DNA of 64,000 nucleotides from Papiliotrema nemorosa (taxonomy: Eukaryota; Basidiomycota; Tremellomycetes; Tremellales; Rhynchogastremaceae). A program made the translations under genes and the position numbers. The DNA is taken from positions 181,351 through 245,350 of the forward strand of contig JASKOT010000027.1 of the NCBI GenBank assembly GCA_032158125.1, in the 5' to 3' direction. Numbering within the stretch: the stretch's first letter is position 1; the number at the start of each line of letters is the position of its first letter. Shown one piece after another: positions 1 through 10,614 of the stretch. The notes beneath the pieces were generated by a model. It saw only the letters and a list, made by a program, of their open reading frames with translations, had not been told where the DNA came from and did not search any database.

Positions 1-2085
1 AAAGGAGGGAGTGATCAGCGATTAGCGTACTCTTTGATGGCATCTCTATCGTCCTTTTCCACAAATCGCATGACAGCGTCCTCCATACCAGGTTCTACCA
101 ACACCTCCAATTCTTGCGCCTTAAGATATTGATGTACCAGATTTGACATTCGCAGTTTCGACAATCGATCACTGGTGGATACGGCGACTTCTCCATTCAC
201 ATCATCCATGTCATCGTCAAAGTCATCAGGCGCATTCGGGGCGTTTGCACTTTCTGGAACAGTCAGCTTAGGACTTTGCCTTAAGATACACGAAACTGAC
301 TCTTTTCTATCTTCTTCTTCCGGTAGTATTGCAAGATATCCCGAGGGTTCGCGACTCTTCCAATGTAATCCTGACCGAATCTCACGGGATTCGACATTTC
401 TTTAGCTTCCGACGTTTCCACCTGTCACGAGATCAGTTGCGTGACACCAGGTCGACGTACCTTCAGCCGGATGAGGGGCAACATCATTTCGGACTTTTCG
501 GTATCATCACGATGAAGCTCCTCCCAGTTCGATCTCGCCAACTCAATCAGCCCCTCGACCTGACAGTCAGCTTGCAAAGGTGGGGAGAGTATAGCTGACT
601 TTGGTCCTCAAGTAAGCTGTGATGCTATCTCTGTCATTCAAATTGATTTCGTTCTCTGAGTGTGCGGCGTCATCCGCAAGGACCAGTTCTCCATGTTCGA
701 ATGGCCTAACAGTTTTCAGAGGTATCTCGGCGATCTGAAATTGTGATCCTTGGATCGATAGCAGACCGACGTGTCTGACGTAATGAGCGGGATGGTACTA
801 CGCAATAGCATCCTGCGGACTTACTTGGCGATGGCTTCACCCGGAGCCAGGGATGTTGCGACTGAAGATCCTGGCTGGGTGATGTAGTAGTCTTTTCCCT
901 CCACCTTCTCCGGCCATATCCTGCAATCATGCTCGTGTCCCCAGACAACGAGCTTGATCGAATCATCAAACATTCCTTCCGGCACACTCTGCTGAGGACC
1001 ATGCTTGACCCTCTTTGTTAGCGATGGACCGGGCGGATCGGCAGCTAATCACCTGTTTTGGTGCACAAGCAGCATATTGAACCAGTCTTCTTCTCCTACT
1101 TCTCCCCCTTCGGGCATAAACATCTTGACCCTATTACTCCTCAATTCGTAGTGCATTCTAGCATCCTTCACATTCCCAACTCCGTACATGGCAAGATGTG
1201 TCGTTCCCTTTCGCAACAAGATGGGCTTGATACGAATACCCTTATCTCCCGCATCGGGTTGACCCTCATCTGCCGCGAGATCGACCTTGCCGAAGTAATT
1301 TAGAACTCCAGATACGGACAGCACGTCCAGAGCGCACAGAGCCCCTTCCTGCGGATCAGCTTATTTTCCTCTCCATTGACGTAAACAGCTGACCGGTCCG
1401 GTGCCTTGGGGGTCGTCGTGGTTTCCATGAATCGAGAATACGGGTATAGCGATATTGAGGTTGGGATCTTCGTAGTTGACAGCGGGAAATCTGAATGTAA
1501 GCTGCGTCATTTTGCCCAACAAAACCAGCTCACGAGAAGCCAGCTGCGCTACCATCCATGGGGTCACTCAACAGCTCAAACTAGTGCCAGTAAGCTATCG
1601 CCAAAAGCCCAAGTCTCGACTCACCGGGATCGCCTTGTCTCCTAGTGTGTACTCCCTCAACAACGCAATCGTTTGGTGCATACAAGTCCGACTCGGTCTA
1701 TTCTCATGGAAGAGGTCTCCGGCAAGCAGGATAAAGTCGACTTCGGCATCTCTGGCGATTTGGAGGATCTCTCGAAAGGTGTTGATGGCGTCTTGACCTC
1801 GGACTGGGTCTTTCTCTGCGTAGCCAATGTGATTGTCGGTCGCTAAGAGGATACGAAAGCAGCTGTACGGTAAGTTCGAGACTCAATGCAAGGACGAGAA
1901 GTTCTCGTCGTATGCGTTGACATACTTGTCCGACTCTATCGGATCAGCGCAAGCTGTACGAGGCGTGGAAGGGGAACTTACCTTGCTCAACGATACTCGG
2001 TGAAGGTCCACCACTAGGAATCAGCTTGCATCGTCACTCGGGCAGCTCACTCATTGGTAGCCCTAGAAGCCTGAGAAGCGTTCAT
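1..2085 (-). CDS. MRE11: Mre11 double-strand break repair nuclease (3' end outside window)
   Basis: Mre11 is the manganese-dependent nuclease of the Mre11-Rad50-Nbs1 complex, which processes DNA double-strand breaks in the nucleus. Reading the minus strand, several exons give the phosphoesterase motifs in order: [24 protein letters not shown] and VVWGHEHDC. These are followed by the capping-domain block [28 protein letters not shown] and [11 protein letters not shown]. The last exon seen ends in [10 protein letters not shown], which lies near residue 400-430 in the family. The start is ATG at 2085-2083, followed by a tiny exon of about 12 codons and an intron beginning GTGAGC. The reading frame meets a TGA at 15-17, but a GTACGC donor just before it suggests an intron, with the C-terminal DNA-binding region lying beyond the left edge. 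The gene is divergent from NSE4. Confidence 0.93.
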
Positions 2086-2265
2086 CCTGCTTCTGTAGGG
2101 CGGAGCTGGAGTAGGAGCTGAGTCGATGGAGAAGATGAAGAAGAGAAAAAGAAGGTCTGAGCTGAAATGATCTCTAGAACGAAGGGGGGGCAGTCCGGTC
2201 AGCTTTCCGCGTGAATGTCACGTGATTGAGGGTCGCGTCGAGGTGCGCGTTTCAGTCAGTGCAAC
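2086..2265. promoter_or_regulatory. Shared divergent promoter of MRE11 and NSE4
   Basis: Only 180 nt separate the two start codons, so both genes must share promoter sequence. The stretch holds a CACGTG palindrome near 2219 and several CGCG-containing segments. No TATA box is obvious. Co-regulation is an inference. Confidence 0.6.
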
Positions 2266-3829
2266 ATGAATCACTCTCTTCCGCACCTCATCAAGCACAT
2301 TTCTCACCATACCAGCCTTGTTGCGACCGTCAGGATGCCAAGTAGAGCCTCCCAGACAGCTCGGGAATTTCGAGATCTCGACGAGGGGTCGCAAGCCGAT
2401 TCAGGGGAGGAAGATGACAGTCTCGGACCGCTCGCTTCCCCTTCTCGTTCGGGCTCGAGGAAGAGGAAGAGACTGAGTCAGATGCAACTGGATGAGATAT
2501 TTGAGAATATGGATCCGGAGGAGAAGGCGAGGATTGCAAAAGAGTACAGACTGCTGCAAGTCGAGGCGGACGGTACGCCCACGGAACACTGGCATGGTGG
2601 TCGATTTTGTGACTGACTGGATAGATATGAGGATGAATGTGGCAAATACAAAAGTGTCACAATTGATCGAAAAGATCAAACAAGGGTCAAAACTCTTCAG
2701 GGGTGGTACGTATTCTGGTAACTCTGCCAGAAATCGATTATTGACTCGGTATAGTCCGAGATACGGCCCTGGCTTCGCTGGATGTTCGTCTCATGTTGAC
2801 CGGGTCGGAGACAGCCTTGACCATGGCAAGGACGCTCAAAACGGAGAGCAACGCTTTCAACATCGACGAATATCTCATACGGTAAGATCTTGAGTCGAAG
2901 GGCTGTGGTGATGAAAATTGACAGAACAGCATGAAGGGTATCCTCGGGTTGGACCTGGACGAATTGGAAGATCAAGATGATGATGAGGACGATCAGTTGG
3001 AGGATGAATCCTTGGAAGATCGCCACGCTCGGAGGAGACGAAACGCCAGGAAAGGAAGACTGGGGGATTGGGAGAAGATAGGCTGGATGGCTTCGAGGTT
3101 GAGCAAGAGGGTGTCGGGTGTCGAGTTCATGTAGGATATCACGCTTTCCTGACAATATGATGCTGATCTGCGTCAGGTTTGGGCCCATCGACATCGAGTC
3201 GAAGAAGAGGACAATGAAGCCCAGGCAGAAACAAGTGATAGCTGAGGAGACTCGACCGGAAGAGATTGCTTCCCAACATGCTGCCACTCAGAAGGCAAGC
3301 GAAGAAGACTTCGTCAGAAACGCCAATCTGGTATGTCATTTATCCTGGACTGAAACGGCGGGTCTGATCTCCAGGTCGCAAAAGTCCTGAGGAAGCGGGA
3401 TCCCCATGGGGAAGGAATCAACTTCTTCGACCTGGTCATCAATCCGACGAGCTTCGGTCAGAGTGTAGAGAACTGCTTCTTTGTCAGTTTTCTCATCAGG
3501 GACGGGAAAGCCGGTATCGAGATTGAGCCCAATGGGAACATCATCATACGTAAGAGGATCTTTCCAACACAAGATGAGAATCGACAGTTGACCTTGCAGG
3601 GCAGGCCGAACCTCATGATCCGGAAATGGGCGGGGAAGAGCCTGCGAGGAATCAAGCAGTGATTGAATTGACAATGGAGGATTGGAAGGTAAGAACGATC
3701 CATTCATTGGCGTTCCTAATCTGACTCGTGTAGCTTGCAGTAGAGCTATACGACATCCGGGAACCCATGATCAAGACGCGCGTCTACGAGACATCACACG
3801 AGTTGGCTCCTAATGGCTGGTATGCGTAG
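2266..3829 (+). CDS. NSE4: Nse4, kleisin subunit of the Smc5-Smc6 complex
   Basis: Nse4 bridges the Smc5 and Smc6 heads in the nuclear complex that handles recombination intermediates. The spliced protein has an acidic, Ser-rich N-terminus. Then come EEKARIAKEYRLLQVEAD, TKVSQLIEKIKQGSKLF and LDVRLMLTGSETALTMARTL, the Nse4/EID N-terminal signature. A long acidic stretch (LDELEDQDDDEDDQ) follows. The conserved C-terminal winged-helix region reads VAKVLRKRDPHGEGINFFDLV, NPTSFGQSVENCFFVSFLI, and then LAVELYDIREPMIKTR. At least six introns are needed, for example from GTACGCCC near 2573 and GTACGTAT near 2706. The stop is TAG at 3827-3829. An in-frame ATG at 2335 is a plausible alternative start, since the 23 residues before it look like leader. 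It is divergent from MRE11. Confidence 0.9.
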
Positions 3830-4020
3830 ACGTAATGGACCCCTTGGCACAGAAATCTTCCAATGTTGTAAAAGTAGAGCATTAGCATGTCATGAATGAC
3901 CCTTTACGATTGATTGCCATCAACCTCGTGCACCAGGGCACGCTTTGAGTAGCATGATGTGGAGTCGTATCAGCTCGTGTGGCGTCAAGGTCATACATCA
4001 TTTCGTCGTAACTTGTCGTT

Positions 4021-4821
4021 CTATTTCATTGCCTCAGCTATCGGATTGGCGTGTATCGTAATCTGGACATCAATTCTCCGATCCCAAGCAGGACCAGATA
4101 CACACCTTGTTCAACTTGATTTCATTCAATGGCCTGTTCTTTGCGTTGACCGGAACTTTTTCCATCATCTCCAGAGTGGAATCAGCTCCATCAATTACCC
4201 TTCTCCGTCAGCTGAACCGATGTAAACAGGAACTCCATACTCACTTGCCGAATATCGAATATTTACCATCTAGAGAAGGCTGTTTGGCATATGTGATAAA
4301 GAACTGAATTTCAACTTCAAACCAGGTACAGGTGGGGATAACTCGCCTGCGATTTATTCGTATCTGGACCTCCATTTGCCATGGCTACTATTCCTCTCGT
4401 GTTGAACTATCGATCAGCGAGACGTATAGAGGCGTGAAATGATAGAATACCCACCTTGAGAGTCTGCCTTATCTCGTCCGCAAATGGTCTACCCCATATT
4501 GACTGCCCTCCCTTGCCCGTTCCTACCGTGTCAGTTAATAGCCGAGTATGTAACTATCATACTCACCATTAGGATCTCCACCCTGTATCATGAAGGTTTT
4601 GATATTCCGGTGGAATATTGTATTATCATAGTAACCCGATGCAGCTAATGCCAAAAAGTTCTCGGCTGTCCTAGGTACCGCCTCGCAGAACAGTTCAATC
4701 TGGACATGAGCTGGGTGTTGAAGCGTCGACGATGTTCAGCTCACTTTGAGATCTCCGGAGGATGTGTGCAGTGTCACCGACTAAACCTGTCAGTTCTTTA
4801 CTGTTTGATAGCGCTTACCAT
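4021..4821 (-). CDS. CYP10: Cyclophilin-type peptidyl-prolyl isomerase, PPIL3/Cyp10 family
   Basis: A single-domain cyclophilin that catalyses proline cis-trans isomerisation; PPIL3 orthologues associate with the spliceosome. The spliced product starts [13 protein letters not shown] and continues [40 protein letters not shown] and [58 protein letters not shown] and the C-terminal [17 protein letters not shown] follow. The lack of a long N-terminal extension and the start on SVTLHT fit PPIL3. The gene has about seven exons. Exon 1 is only the ATG (4821-4819), followed directly by GTAAGC; the intron is 4781-4818 (38 nt), exon 2 is 4745-4780 and exon 3 is 4567-4699. The stop is TAG at 4023-4021. 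Confidence 0.9.
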
Positions 4822-5171
4822 GATCTTCGATGCGATGGTTGATCAAGTATGTAAGAGGAGGTCGAGCAATGGCACGCTGAAACACGCTCTCATGATGACG
4901 TGTCACCTTTGTTTACAACTAGCTTATCAATCGACGTGTGGGTTTTGCCACCCACTCCCGTGATCCAGGCGTCTCACATGGGATTGCTTCTCGACTAGCA
5001 CCTGCTCGTACATTACCCATCAACAAGCAACAGACATCGCCCGCATCGCCTAGACGACGAGGCGAGAGAGTCACAGAGGTCTCCCAGCTTGATTTGAATC
5101 ACACAAACACACGGCTCGACGCGACAATCATGGCTTCTTCTCGCTGAAACTCCGACTCGCGACATTGAGCC
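4822..5171. promoter_or_regulatory. Divergent intergenic region between CYP10 and the Sensor-like gene, with uORF
   Basis: This 350-nt stretch is upstream of both flanking genes. It contains a six-codon upstream ORF at 5130-5147 (MASSR, stop TGA) that ends 24 nt before the ATG of the plus-strand gene. No other feature was recognised. Confidence 0.45.
5130..5147 (+). promoter_or_regulatory. Upstream ORF MASSR before the Sensor-like gene
   Basis: ATG GCT TCT TCT CGC TGA lies 24 nt before the main ATG, whose own first codons are ATG GCT TCT CAA CGA. The two starts share the same following six bases and a similar context, so the uORF may limit translation of the main frame. Confidence 0.5.
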
Positions 5172-6561
5172 ATGGCTTCTCAACGATCCATGCACCACTC
5201 GCAGGTGCTCTCACCTAAACCTCGTCCTCCGGGTATGGTCCGATCACCCTCGGATCCAGTCCGTGTTAGAGGTGCGGACGAAGTGGCTACTCCCCCGCAA
5301 CAAATATACGTTCTCTCCGCAGATGGATCATCCTTGTTTCTCCTCGATCCTACCAAACCTCAAGGAAACGAAGAACCACCACCCTACGCGCCTTTCCGCA
5401 CCGATGTTGATCTGTCCAATAACACATCTTCCACCTCTCTCGCATCGCACACGGCAGGTCCATCCAGCCCTAGAAGCGTGTTGAATTCGGTACCGTACCC
5501 CAGTATCGTCGTTCCAGAAGGGAGAAATCGAGCATCGACAGTCTCGACTCTCAACCAAGAATCTTCAGTTCGGCAAAGTACAAGACCGGGCATGCGCAAT
5601 CATTCGTCCTTCTCGCACTCGCCTGCAGCCCATCATCGACAAAGAGACGAGCGAGGGATACAATCAGCGAGCAATTCACCTCGAACAGCAACATCGGCCT
5701 TACCCGATGAACGGACTCCGCTCTTACATCGCGCTCTGGATGGCGAAGAGTGGATAGAAGTGAGATGGCATAAGCGGCGTGGAGCTTGGAAGGCCATCTT
5801 TTGTGGAGAGCTAGAAGAAGGGGACGAGAGCGAGACATGGACAGCGGCATGGAAGAGGTTCTGGCGACCTGTCGGAACTGGACGATATTGGAAAGCCATG
5901 GTTCATTTATGGTTCATCAACTTTCCCTTTGTGAGTGACGCGTACGAGTCGCTGGATCGTGCTCATATTGCAGGCTTTAATGGTATGGCCGCCTCTCCTT
6001 GTCGGGACTTTAGCCGGGACAGCACTACTCATCACCCTTCCAATCGGAGCCGCAGTCTGGTGGCTTACCCTCTTCATCGCTCGGTCTTCCGCCAGGCTGG
6101 AGGTGTGTCTACTGTCTATTCGCATAGGTGTAGCGCTAACGTATAGACCGTCATGCAGCTCAACTACCACTCTCCACTCCATCCGGCCATCCCTCAATCC
6201 ACCTATCATCCCATCTTTTACCGTCCGAAAGAAAGGGCCACTCCGTCTAGTCCGACCGGCGAGGCAGCTACAGATACCGAGGTTGTATGGGAGAAGCGAT
6301 TCATCAAATGCTCGTACGCTATGGTTGGTGATTCTCAGTGTTTCGCCTGCAGAGCTGACCATCCAGTTTTGCGATCATTACTCGTACTCGGCACTGTCCT
6401 ATTTCTTGTTGATCAAACCACTCATTGTCCTCTTTTCGACCATCTTCCTCATCGCCTTCTTCCCCGTGGCGGCTGTATTGGTCGTCACTTTGCCGGTGTA
6501 CCTACGAGCCGCTCGGCGATGGGGCCAGTGGCAGGCCGGAGTAGCCATCGAGAATCTGTAG
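5172..6561 (+). CDS. Polytopic membrane protein resembling the Sensor (PF13796) fold
   Basis: Function unknown. The first ~200 residues are Ser/Pro-rich and probably disordered and cytosolic (PPPYAPF, SSPRSVLN, DERTPLLHRALDG). Next comes a block starting WKRFWRPVGTGRYWKAMVHL, followed by a hydrophobic hairpin (LMVWPPLLVGTLAGTALLIT and LPIGAAVWWLTLFIARSSAR) and LETVMQLNYHSP. A second hydrophobic pair follows (SYFLLIKPLIVLFSTIFLIA, FFPVAAVLVVTLPVYL), ending in ARRWGQWQAGVAIENL. Two membrane hairpins, with an ARxxARLE-like motif after the first, recall the bacterial Sensor family; that is an inference from pattern. Three introns are needed (near 5931, 6101 and 6325). The ATG at 5172 has a good context (GAGCCATGG). 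Confidence 0.75.
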
Positions 6562-7048
6562 GATGGAGCACGACGCGAAGATTCAAGGTTTGTCATAAAG
6601 CGGCGCAGGTTGTATAATATGGAAGGTAGTCTGTATTGGGATTCATCTTGTTTACAATGGTCTCTTCGGTACTCTAAATGCATCTGATCCAAGAATGCCT
6701 CTGTATTCTACTCGTACAGGTCTGAATGCTCTGATACCCTCACGTGACCTTGTTTTACGAGACTTGGGGACCTCCACCGAACAGGTCCAGAACGCTGCTC
6801 TTCCCGTCGGGGCGCATCTCTCGACGCCGTTGGAATCTCATGCGACACGGCCCGACAGAGCTGTAACGGTATAGCCCATGTCACTCACAGTATCAGGATG
6901 ATATCGGACACTTCGGGAATATGCCAAATGACGTAGCGTGCGCTGGGAGGCATGTATCGACATATATCATCATGCTACCCTTTGTCGTGGGTAATCCACA
7001 GACCTTTCGACTATCTGCTTCTCCAGTAACACCGCTTCTCGACACGCA
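6562..7048. other. Intergenic region
   Basis: About 490 nt between two plus-strand genes. It holds a TCACGTGA palindrome near 6738. No convincing ORF or RNA gene was seen; the open frames here look random. Confidence 0.4.
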
Positions 7049-7780
7049 ATGGGAGCCGCAATCGGAAAGAACACATCTACCGTCGATGTCGATTCCCGGC
7101 TGGTCGACGAAGGGGCGGCGAAGGAGATGGTTAATGGGAAGACCGCTGAGAAAGCTGCCGACACTTTCGATCGAGGCGTGCAGGAGATGTCGAACAATAT
7201 GACCACCCTCACCACATCTACCGCCGATTCTCAAGCTCGACTGACCGAGGTGGCCGACCGGACTTTCCAGGGAGCGACAGAGGATGGACACACGCTTAGT
7301 GACGCGGCTAGTAATGGGATGAGGGCGGCCGGCGGCGCGGCTCAGACTCTGGCTGGAGGTGTTGGGACAGGCGCTGTGGGTACCGGAATCGGAGCTGTCA
7401 CTATGAGTGTCGGGTCAGCCGCCAAGGGGATCATGCAGGGCCAAGGGGAAAGGGACAAGAAGCAAGCCGAAGGTCAGGCGACACTGGAGCAGAGCCGAAC
7501 AAACAGCCAGATTGCCAAGCAGCAAGATGTTCGACAAGGAGCTCGTGATGAAGTGAGGCTAGAGGAGGAACAGGAGCAGCATCGACAGAATCAACGAGCT
7601 CGATTTGAAGAGAGAGTCCGCCGAACTCCGGAAGCGGTAGCTGTCGAGCTCACTGCTGCTCAAGTTAGCGCGCAAAAAGGAAAAGTCCGCCTGGAAATCG
7701 AATGCGAGCGGCTCATGCGGCACCGGGATACTGATCGTCGAAGAGCAAGAATACTGGTAGCAGTGGTAGTCGATTCGTGA
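7049..7780 (+). CDS. Hypothetical protein with Gly/Ala-rich hydrophobic centre and charged coiled-coil tail
   Basis: I recognise no family. The 243-residue single-exon reading has a polar N-terminus (MGAAIGKNTSTVDVDSRLVD). Its centre is small-residue-rich (GGAAQTLAGGVGTGAVGTG, then IGAVTMSVGSAAKG), which could be a membrane-inserting hairpin. A Gln/Arg/Glu-rich segment follows (RLEEEQEQHRQNQRARFEER) that looks like a coiled coil. The last ~40 residues are less protein-like, so an intron or different 3' end is possible. The long open frame and clean ATG at 7049 support coding. Confidence 0.5.
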   Translation: MGAAIGKNTSTVDVDSRLVDEGAAKEMVNGKTAEKAADTFDRGVQEMSNNMTTLTTSTADSQARLTEVADRTFQGATEDGHTLSDAASNGMRAAGGAAQTLAGGVGTGAVGTGIGAVTMSVGSAAKGIMQGQGERDKKQAEGQATLEQSRTNSQIAKQQDVRQGARDEVRLEEEQEQHRQNQRARFEERVRRTPEAVAVELTAAQVSAQKGKVRLEIECERLMRHRDTDRRRARILVAVVVDS

Positions 7781-7933
7781 GAATATACAGGTTTTCGAAG
7801 GACGGCCGAGAGCTGAAGGCCATAGTCTGGAGCTCTACATTGCGGCCAAGGATATGCTGGACCCCACCAAAGTCGACGGCTTTCTCCAAATGGTCTGTGG
7901 CATACCCTACAAGCCGCCACGTCAGTTGCTGAC

Positions 7934-8701
7934 ATGCCAAAGGCCGATAGTCGCTGGCCGAATGCTGTTAAAACCCTGGAAACCGACGGCGAGCACGGTT
8001 TGGCCGTTTACGCGGACTGCGACCTCGGGGCGTGTCTTTTCGATCTGCACTCGCAGCTCATCACACAGAGACATCTTCTAGCCAGTGCGGTCATCGATGT
8101 AGGGAATTTCACTGGACAAAGCGCTACTCTGTCCCAATTGAGCGACTATCTCGCTTGGACCGAATGCGGACTGAATGAAGAACAACGGTCACATGTTATT
8201 ACGGACGCAAACATTATCGTCCAAGAGGATCACCAAGTACATTCCATCATTCTCCTTCTTTCCGAGCGGCGTCACACAAAACGCCAATATCATCCAATGA
8301 CTGAAGTCGCAGTCAGCCTGGGGGGTCCAAAATTGCCAAACAACGGCAACGAGGTCGCATGTGGGTTGGAAGTCGGGAAATTCCATTGGCCCATAAATCT
8401 TGCGCCATATATCGTTGGGATAGAGCTTGATGGAGTTCCCGCGACCACTTTGGGTGTGCAGAAGCTCAGCATAAAGAACGAGGCAGGCCGAGAATATCGT
8501 CGCAAGGATTTTTCGAGATTTCCCACTGCTTTCCACCGTGGAGAATGGGGCACTCCGCAAAAGACGGCAGAACTTTTCGACGCGTGGATGCTGCAGGATC
8601 TCACTCGAGAAATGTTCAGGGGAGTGGCTTTCCTCGAGGACGGGGACGAATCGCGCGTCTATCCAAATGGCTTGCCGGTGCACGTGACCCTTCTCCAATG
8701 A
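7934..8701 (+). CDS. Hypothetical protein, orphan
   Basis: A 255-residue open frame from ATG 7934 to the TGA at 8699-8701. No family recognised. The composition is protein-like (mixed hydrophobic and charged, many Trp and Pro) with blocks such as LAVYADCDLGACLFDLHSQL, LSQLSDYLAWTECGLNEEQR and KFHWPINLAPYIVGIELDG. It has no signal peptide or membrane segment. It lies 150 nt after the preceding orphan on the same strand, so the two might be exons of one gene, but I see no splice pair that clearly joins them. Confidence 0.45.
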   Translation: MPKADSRWPNAVKTLETDGEHGLAVYADCDLGACLFDLHSQLITQRHLLASAVIDVGNFTGQSATLSQLSDYLAWTECGLNEEQRSHVITDANIIVQEDHQVHSIILLLSERRHTKRQYHPMTEVAVSLGGPKLPNNGNEVACGLEVGKFHWPINLAPYIVGIELDGVPATTLGVQKLSIKNEAGREYRRKDFSRFPTAFHRGEWGTPQKTAELFDAWMLQDLTREMFRGVAFLEDGDESRVYPNGLPVHVTLLQ

Positions 8702-9274
8702 TGACGGGATGACTGACGTTGCAGACCAGACCCAATCCACAGCTGACAACCGCTATCTCCATAACCTTACAAATGTAGATCATGGACGAGGATTCACATC
8801 ACACCACAGAAGTGACGAGGAAGACTGTCTGCCATCCAATTGCAGACCTAGAGGGATGTCTGTCGTCATTTGAGGGGGGATCAGTACAGGCGATCGTACC
8901 ATCATAGCCCGATTTGAGGGGCTGGAGGGGTTATGGAGTATTCTAAATTGTCAAGTATGAAGATATCCTTTCAAGTTCAAGCCAGCGAGAGGGCAGCCCA
9001 TGAAAGTTCAAAAGTCACCCGTCTCAAAAGCGCCGAAGCGGCCGGCATAAGCTAGATCGCCAGGAAGATTGCAGATGATAGATATCTGACTTCTCGGAAG
9101 ACTGGATCATTGTACCCTCTTTGGGAAGACACCCGATCAAGCTTCTGCCCCTACGTACCCAGTGCATCAGGCTCACGGGCCCCCCTCTAGCCTCACACCC
9201 CCGCAATGGCAACCCCAGACGATCAGTTTGTAACCAATCTCTGCGAATCCTCTACTGTGCTCTCTGCGGCAACC
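8702..9274. other. Intergenic region, convergent
   Basis: About 570 nt between a plus-strand orphan and a minus-strand orphan. A frame-shifted C-terminal extension of the minus-strand gene could reach 9223. Nothing else was recognised. Confidence 0.35.
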
Positions 9275-9775
9275 CTAGCCTTTTCGTTCTTCTTTCTCTC
9301 GGTGTTCTCTGAGAGCTTCAGCAACGAACCACTCGAGGTAATCGTCCCTTCTTGTAGCTCTGTTTGCACTTGGAGTGTTGTTGTAAGCCCATACGAGAGC
9401 ATCGTAGGTGAGCTCTTCGACTTTCGACGATATCCTTGTCCAAAGACGTGCGAGGGCGGTCTTTGATGCATCGTCCGCCGTCTGTTGAGCTTCAAGATCG
9501 CATTTTGTATTGACAGTGACAGCGGGTCGTTCAGTATCATCTTGAGGATCAGTGGCGGCCGCCTGCTTGCCTTTGGCTTTGTCTGACAATCTGTCAGACC
9601 TCCCATGAAGCACCGCCCAGTCGTATCCTATGACGGAGCTGGATGGGTCCGTAGCGATGATGATATCTCGTTCCGAAGCATCAGTCTCCACTCCAGCCGA
9701 GCCATCAGCGTTGAGAGAGATTATCTGTATCGTTATTGCTTCAGTGGTATTGTCTCTGTGGGGAAGAACGCTCAT
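9275..9775 (-). CDS. Small hypothetical protein, orphan (trio member 1)
   Basis: A 166-residue open frame from ATG 9775-9773. The first two thirds are acidic and Thr/Ala-rich, without obvious structure. The C-terminal third looks helical (LARLWTRISSKVEELTYDAL, then VWAYNNTPSANRATRRDDYL) and ends in a charged tail (REHREKEERKG). It shares a weak pattern with the neighbour at 10283-10614: Leu-x-x-Arg-Ile, then Asn/Asp-Ala, then aromatic-Asn-x-x-Pro. No family recognised; no introns needed. Confidence 0.45.
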   Translation of the reverse strand: MSVLPHRDNTTEAITIQIISLNADGSAGVETDASERDIIIATDPSSSVIGYDWAVLHGRSDRLSDKAKGKQAAATDPQDDTERPAVTVNTKCDLEAQQTADDASKTALARLWTRISSKVEELTYDALVWAYNNTPSANRATRRDDYLEWFVAEALREHREKEERKG

Positions 9776-10282
9776 GATCTCGCTACAATCAAACGAGCAA
9801 AGAGTCCGTGCGATGAGGTGTACTGCATGAGAGCAAAGAGCAGCTGAGAGAATCGGGCTTCATATACTGTACTGCCAGCTGAGGAGAGCGAAGACCGATC
9901 CTTGGTATCGGTCGTGCAGACCTCACCGGTCTCGATCAAAGGAGGGCGATGGTCTGCAATCTCACCGAATCGATCTTGGACAGACGCAGGAGGACCGCAC
10001 GGTTCATTGGCTGGGTGGAGACTCGAACGACGGTCGACCATACTCTACTATTTCATGACGTGCCCCCAGGCAGACCCGATGCGCTGATACGGGGCCATGC
10101 ACTAGGGTACGCGATACATGATGGTGGCTTCGTTCGTAGACAGCAGCTAGAGTACTGTACTGTACAACCCAACCCTCCTGTATCGTACTCGCTGCCTCTC
10201 CCCACTCTGGAAATGGAACAACCTGTCCACCATTTGTACATTCGTACAGGGAGCGTGTCGATCACCCACGGGATCCGGTATG
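9776..10282. other. Intergenic region
   Basis: About 500 nt upstream of the first small orphan. It contains a plus-strand open frame (9949-10302) whose composition is not convincing. It also has short direct repeats of TACTGTAC near 10150. Read as promoter and spacer. Confidence 0.3.
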
Positions 10283-10614
10283 TCACTGATGATCCCGTCT
10301 AGCACATTCCACCATGGTGTGGATCATGCTGTGTTTGGTCGTATATAGGCTCTGGTTGGGGAAAAAGTTGAAAACGGCGCTCGAGGCGTTGACGATACTG
10401 TCCCCAATCGAAGCTATGATGCGAGATCCTAGAGAACTAGTCTCGGCGGGATCAGCAGTTCGGGTTGACGCGTTTCCAGTTCCGTCGTCTCTCTTTGGCA
10501 CCTCCAAGGTTTGCTCCGACTTCTCGACGTCAATGAGCACACGACCGCTGCGAGTTGAGGCTGTTGTAGAGTCGAATTGGCTCGGGTCTTTCTCACGGGT
10601 GACACCTTGGGACA
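10283..10614 (-). CDS. Small hypothetical protein, orphan (trio member 2)
   Basis: The open frame runs to a TAG at 10283-10285. I start it at the internal ATG near 10614 (MSQGVTREKDPSQFD), because the upstream in-frame part (to 10837) looks like untranslated leader. This gives about 110 residues: a polar Thr/Ser/Asp-rich N-terminus followed by LGSRIIASIGDSIVNASSAV and FNFFPNQSLYTTK. The hydrophobic block aligns by eye with trio member 1. No signal peptide and no known family. Coding status is moderate to low. Confidence 0.4.
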
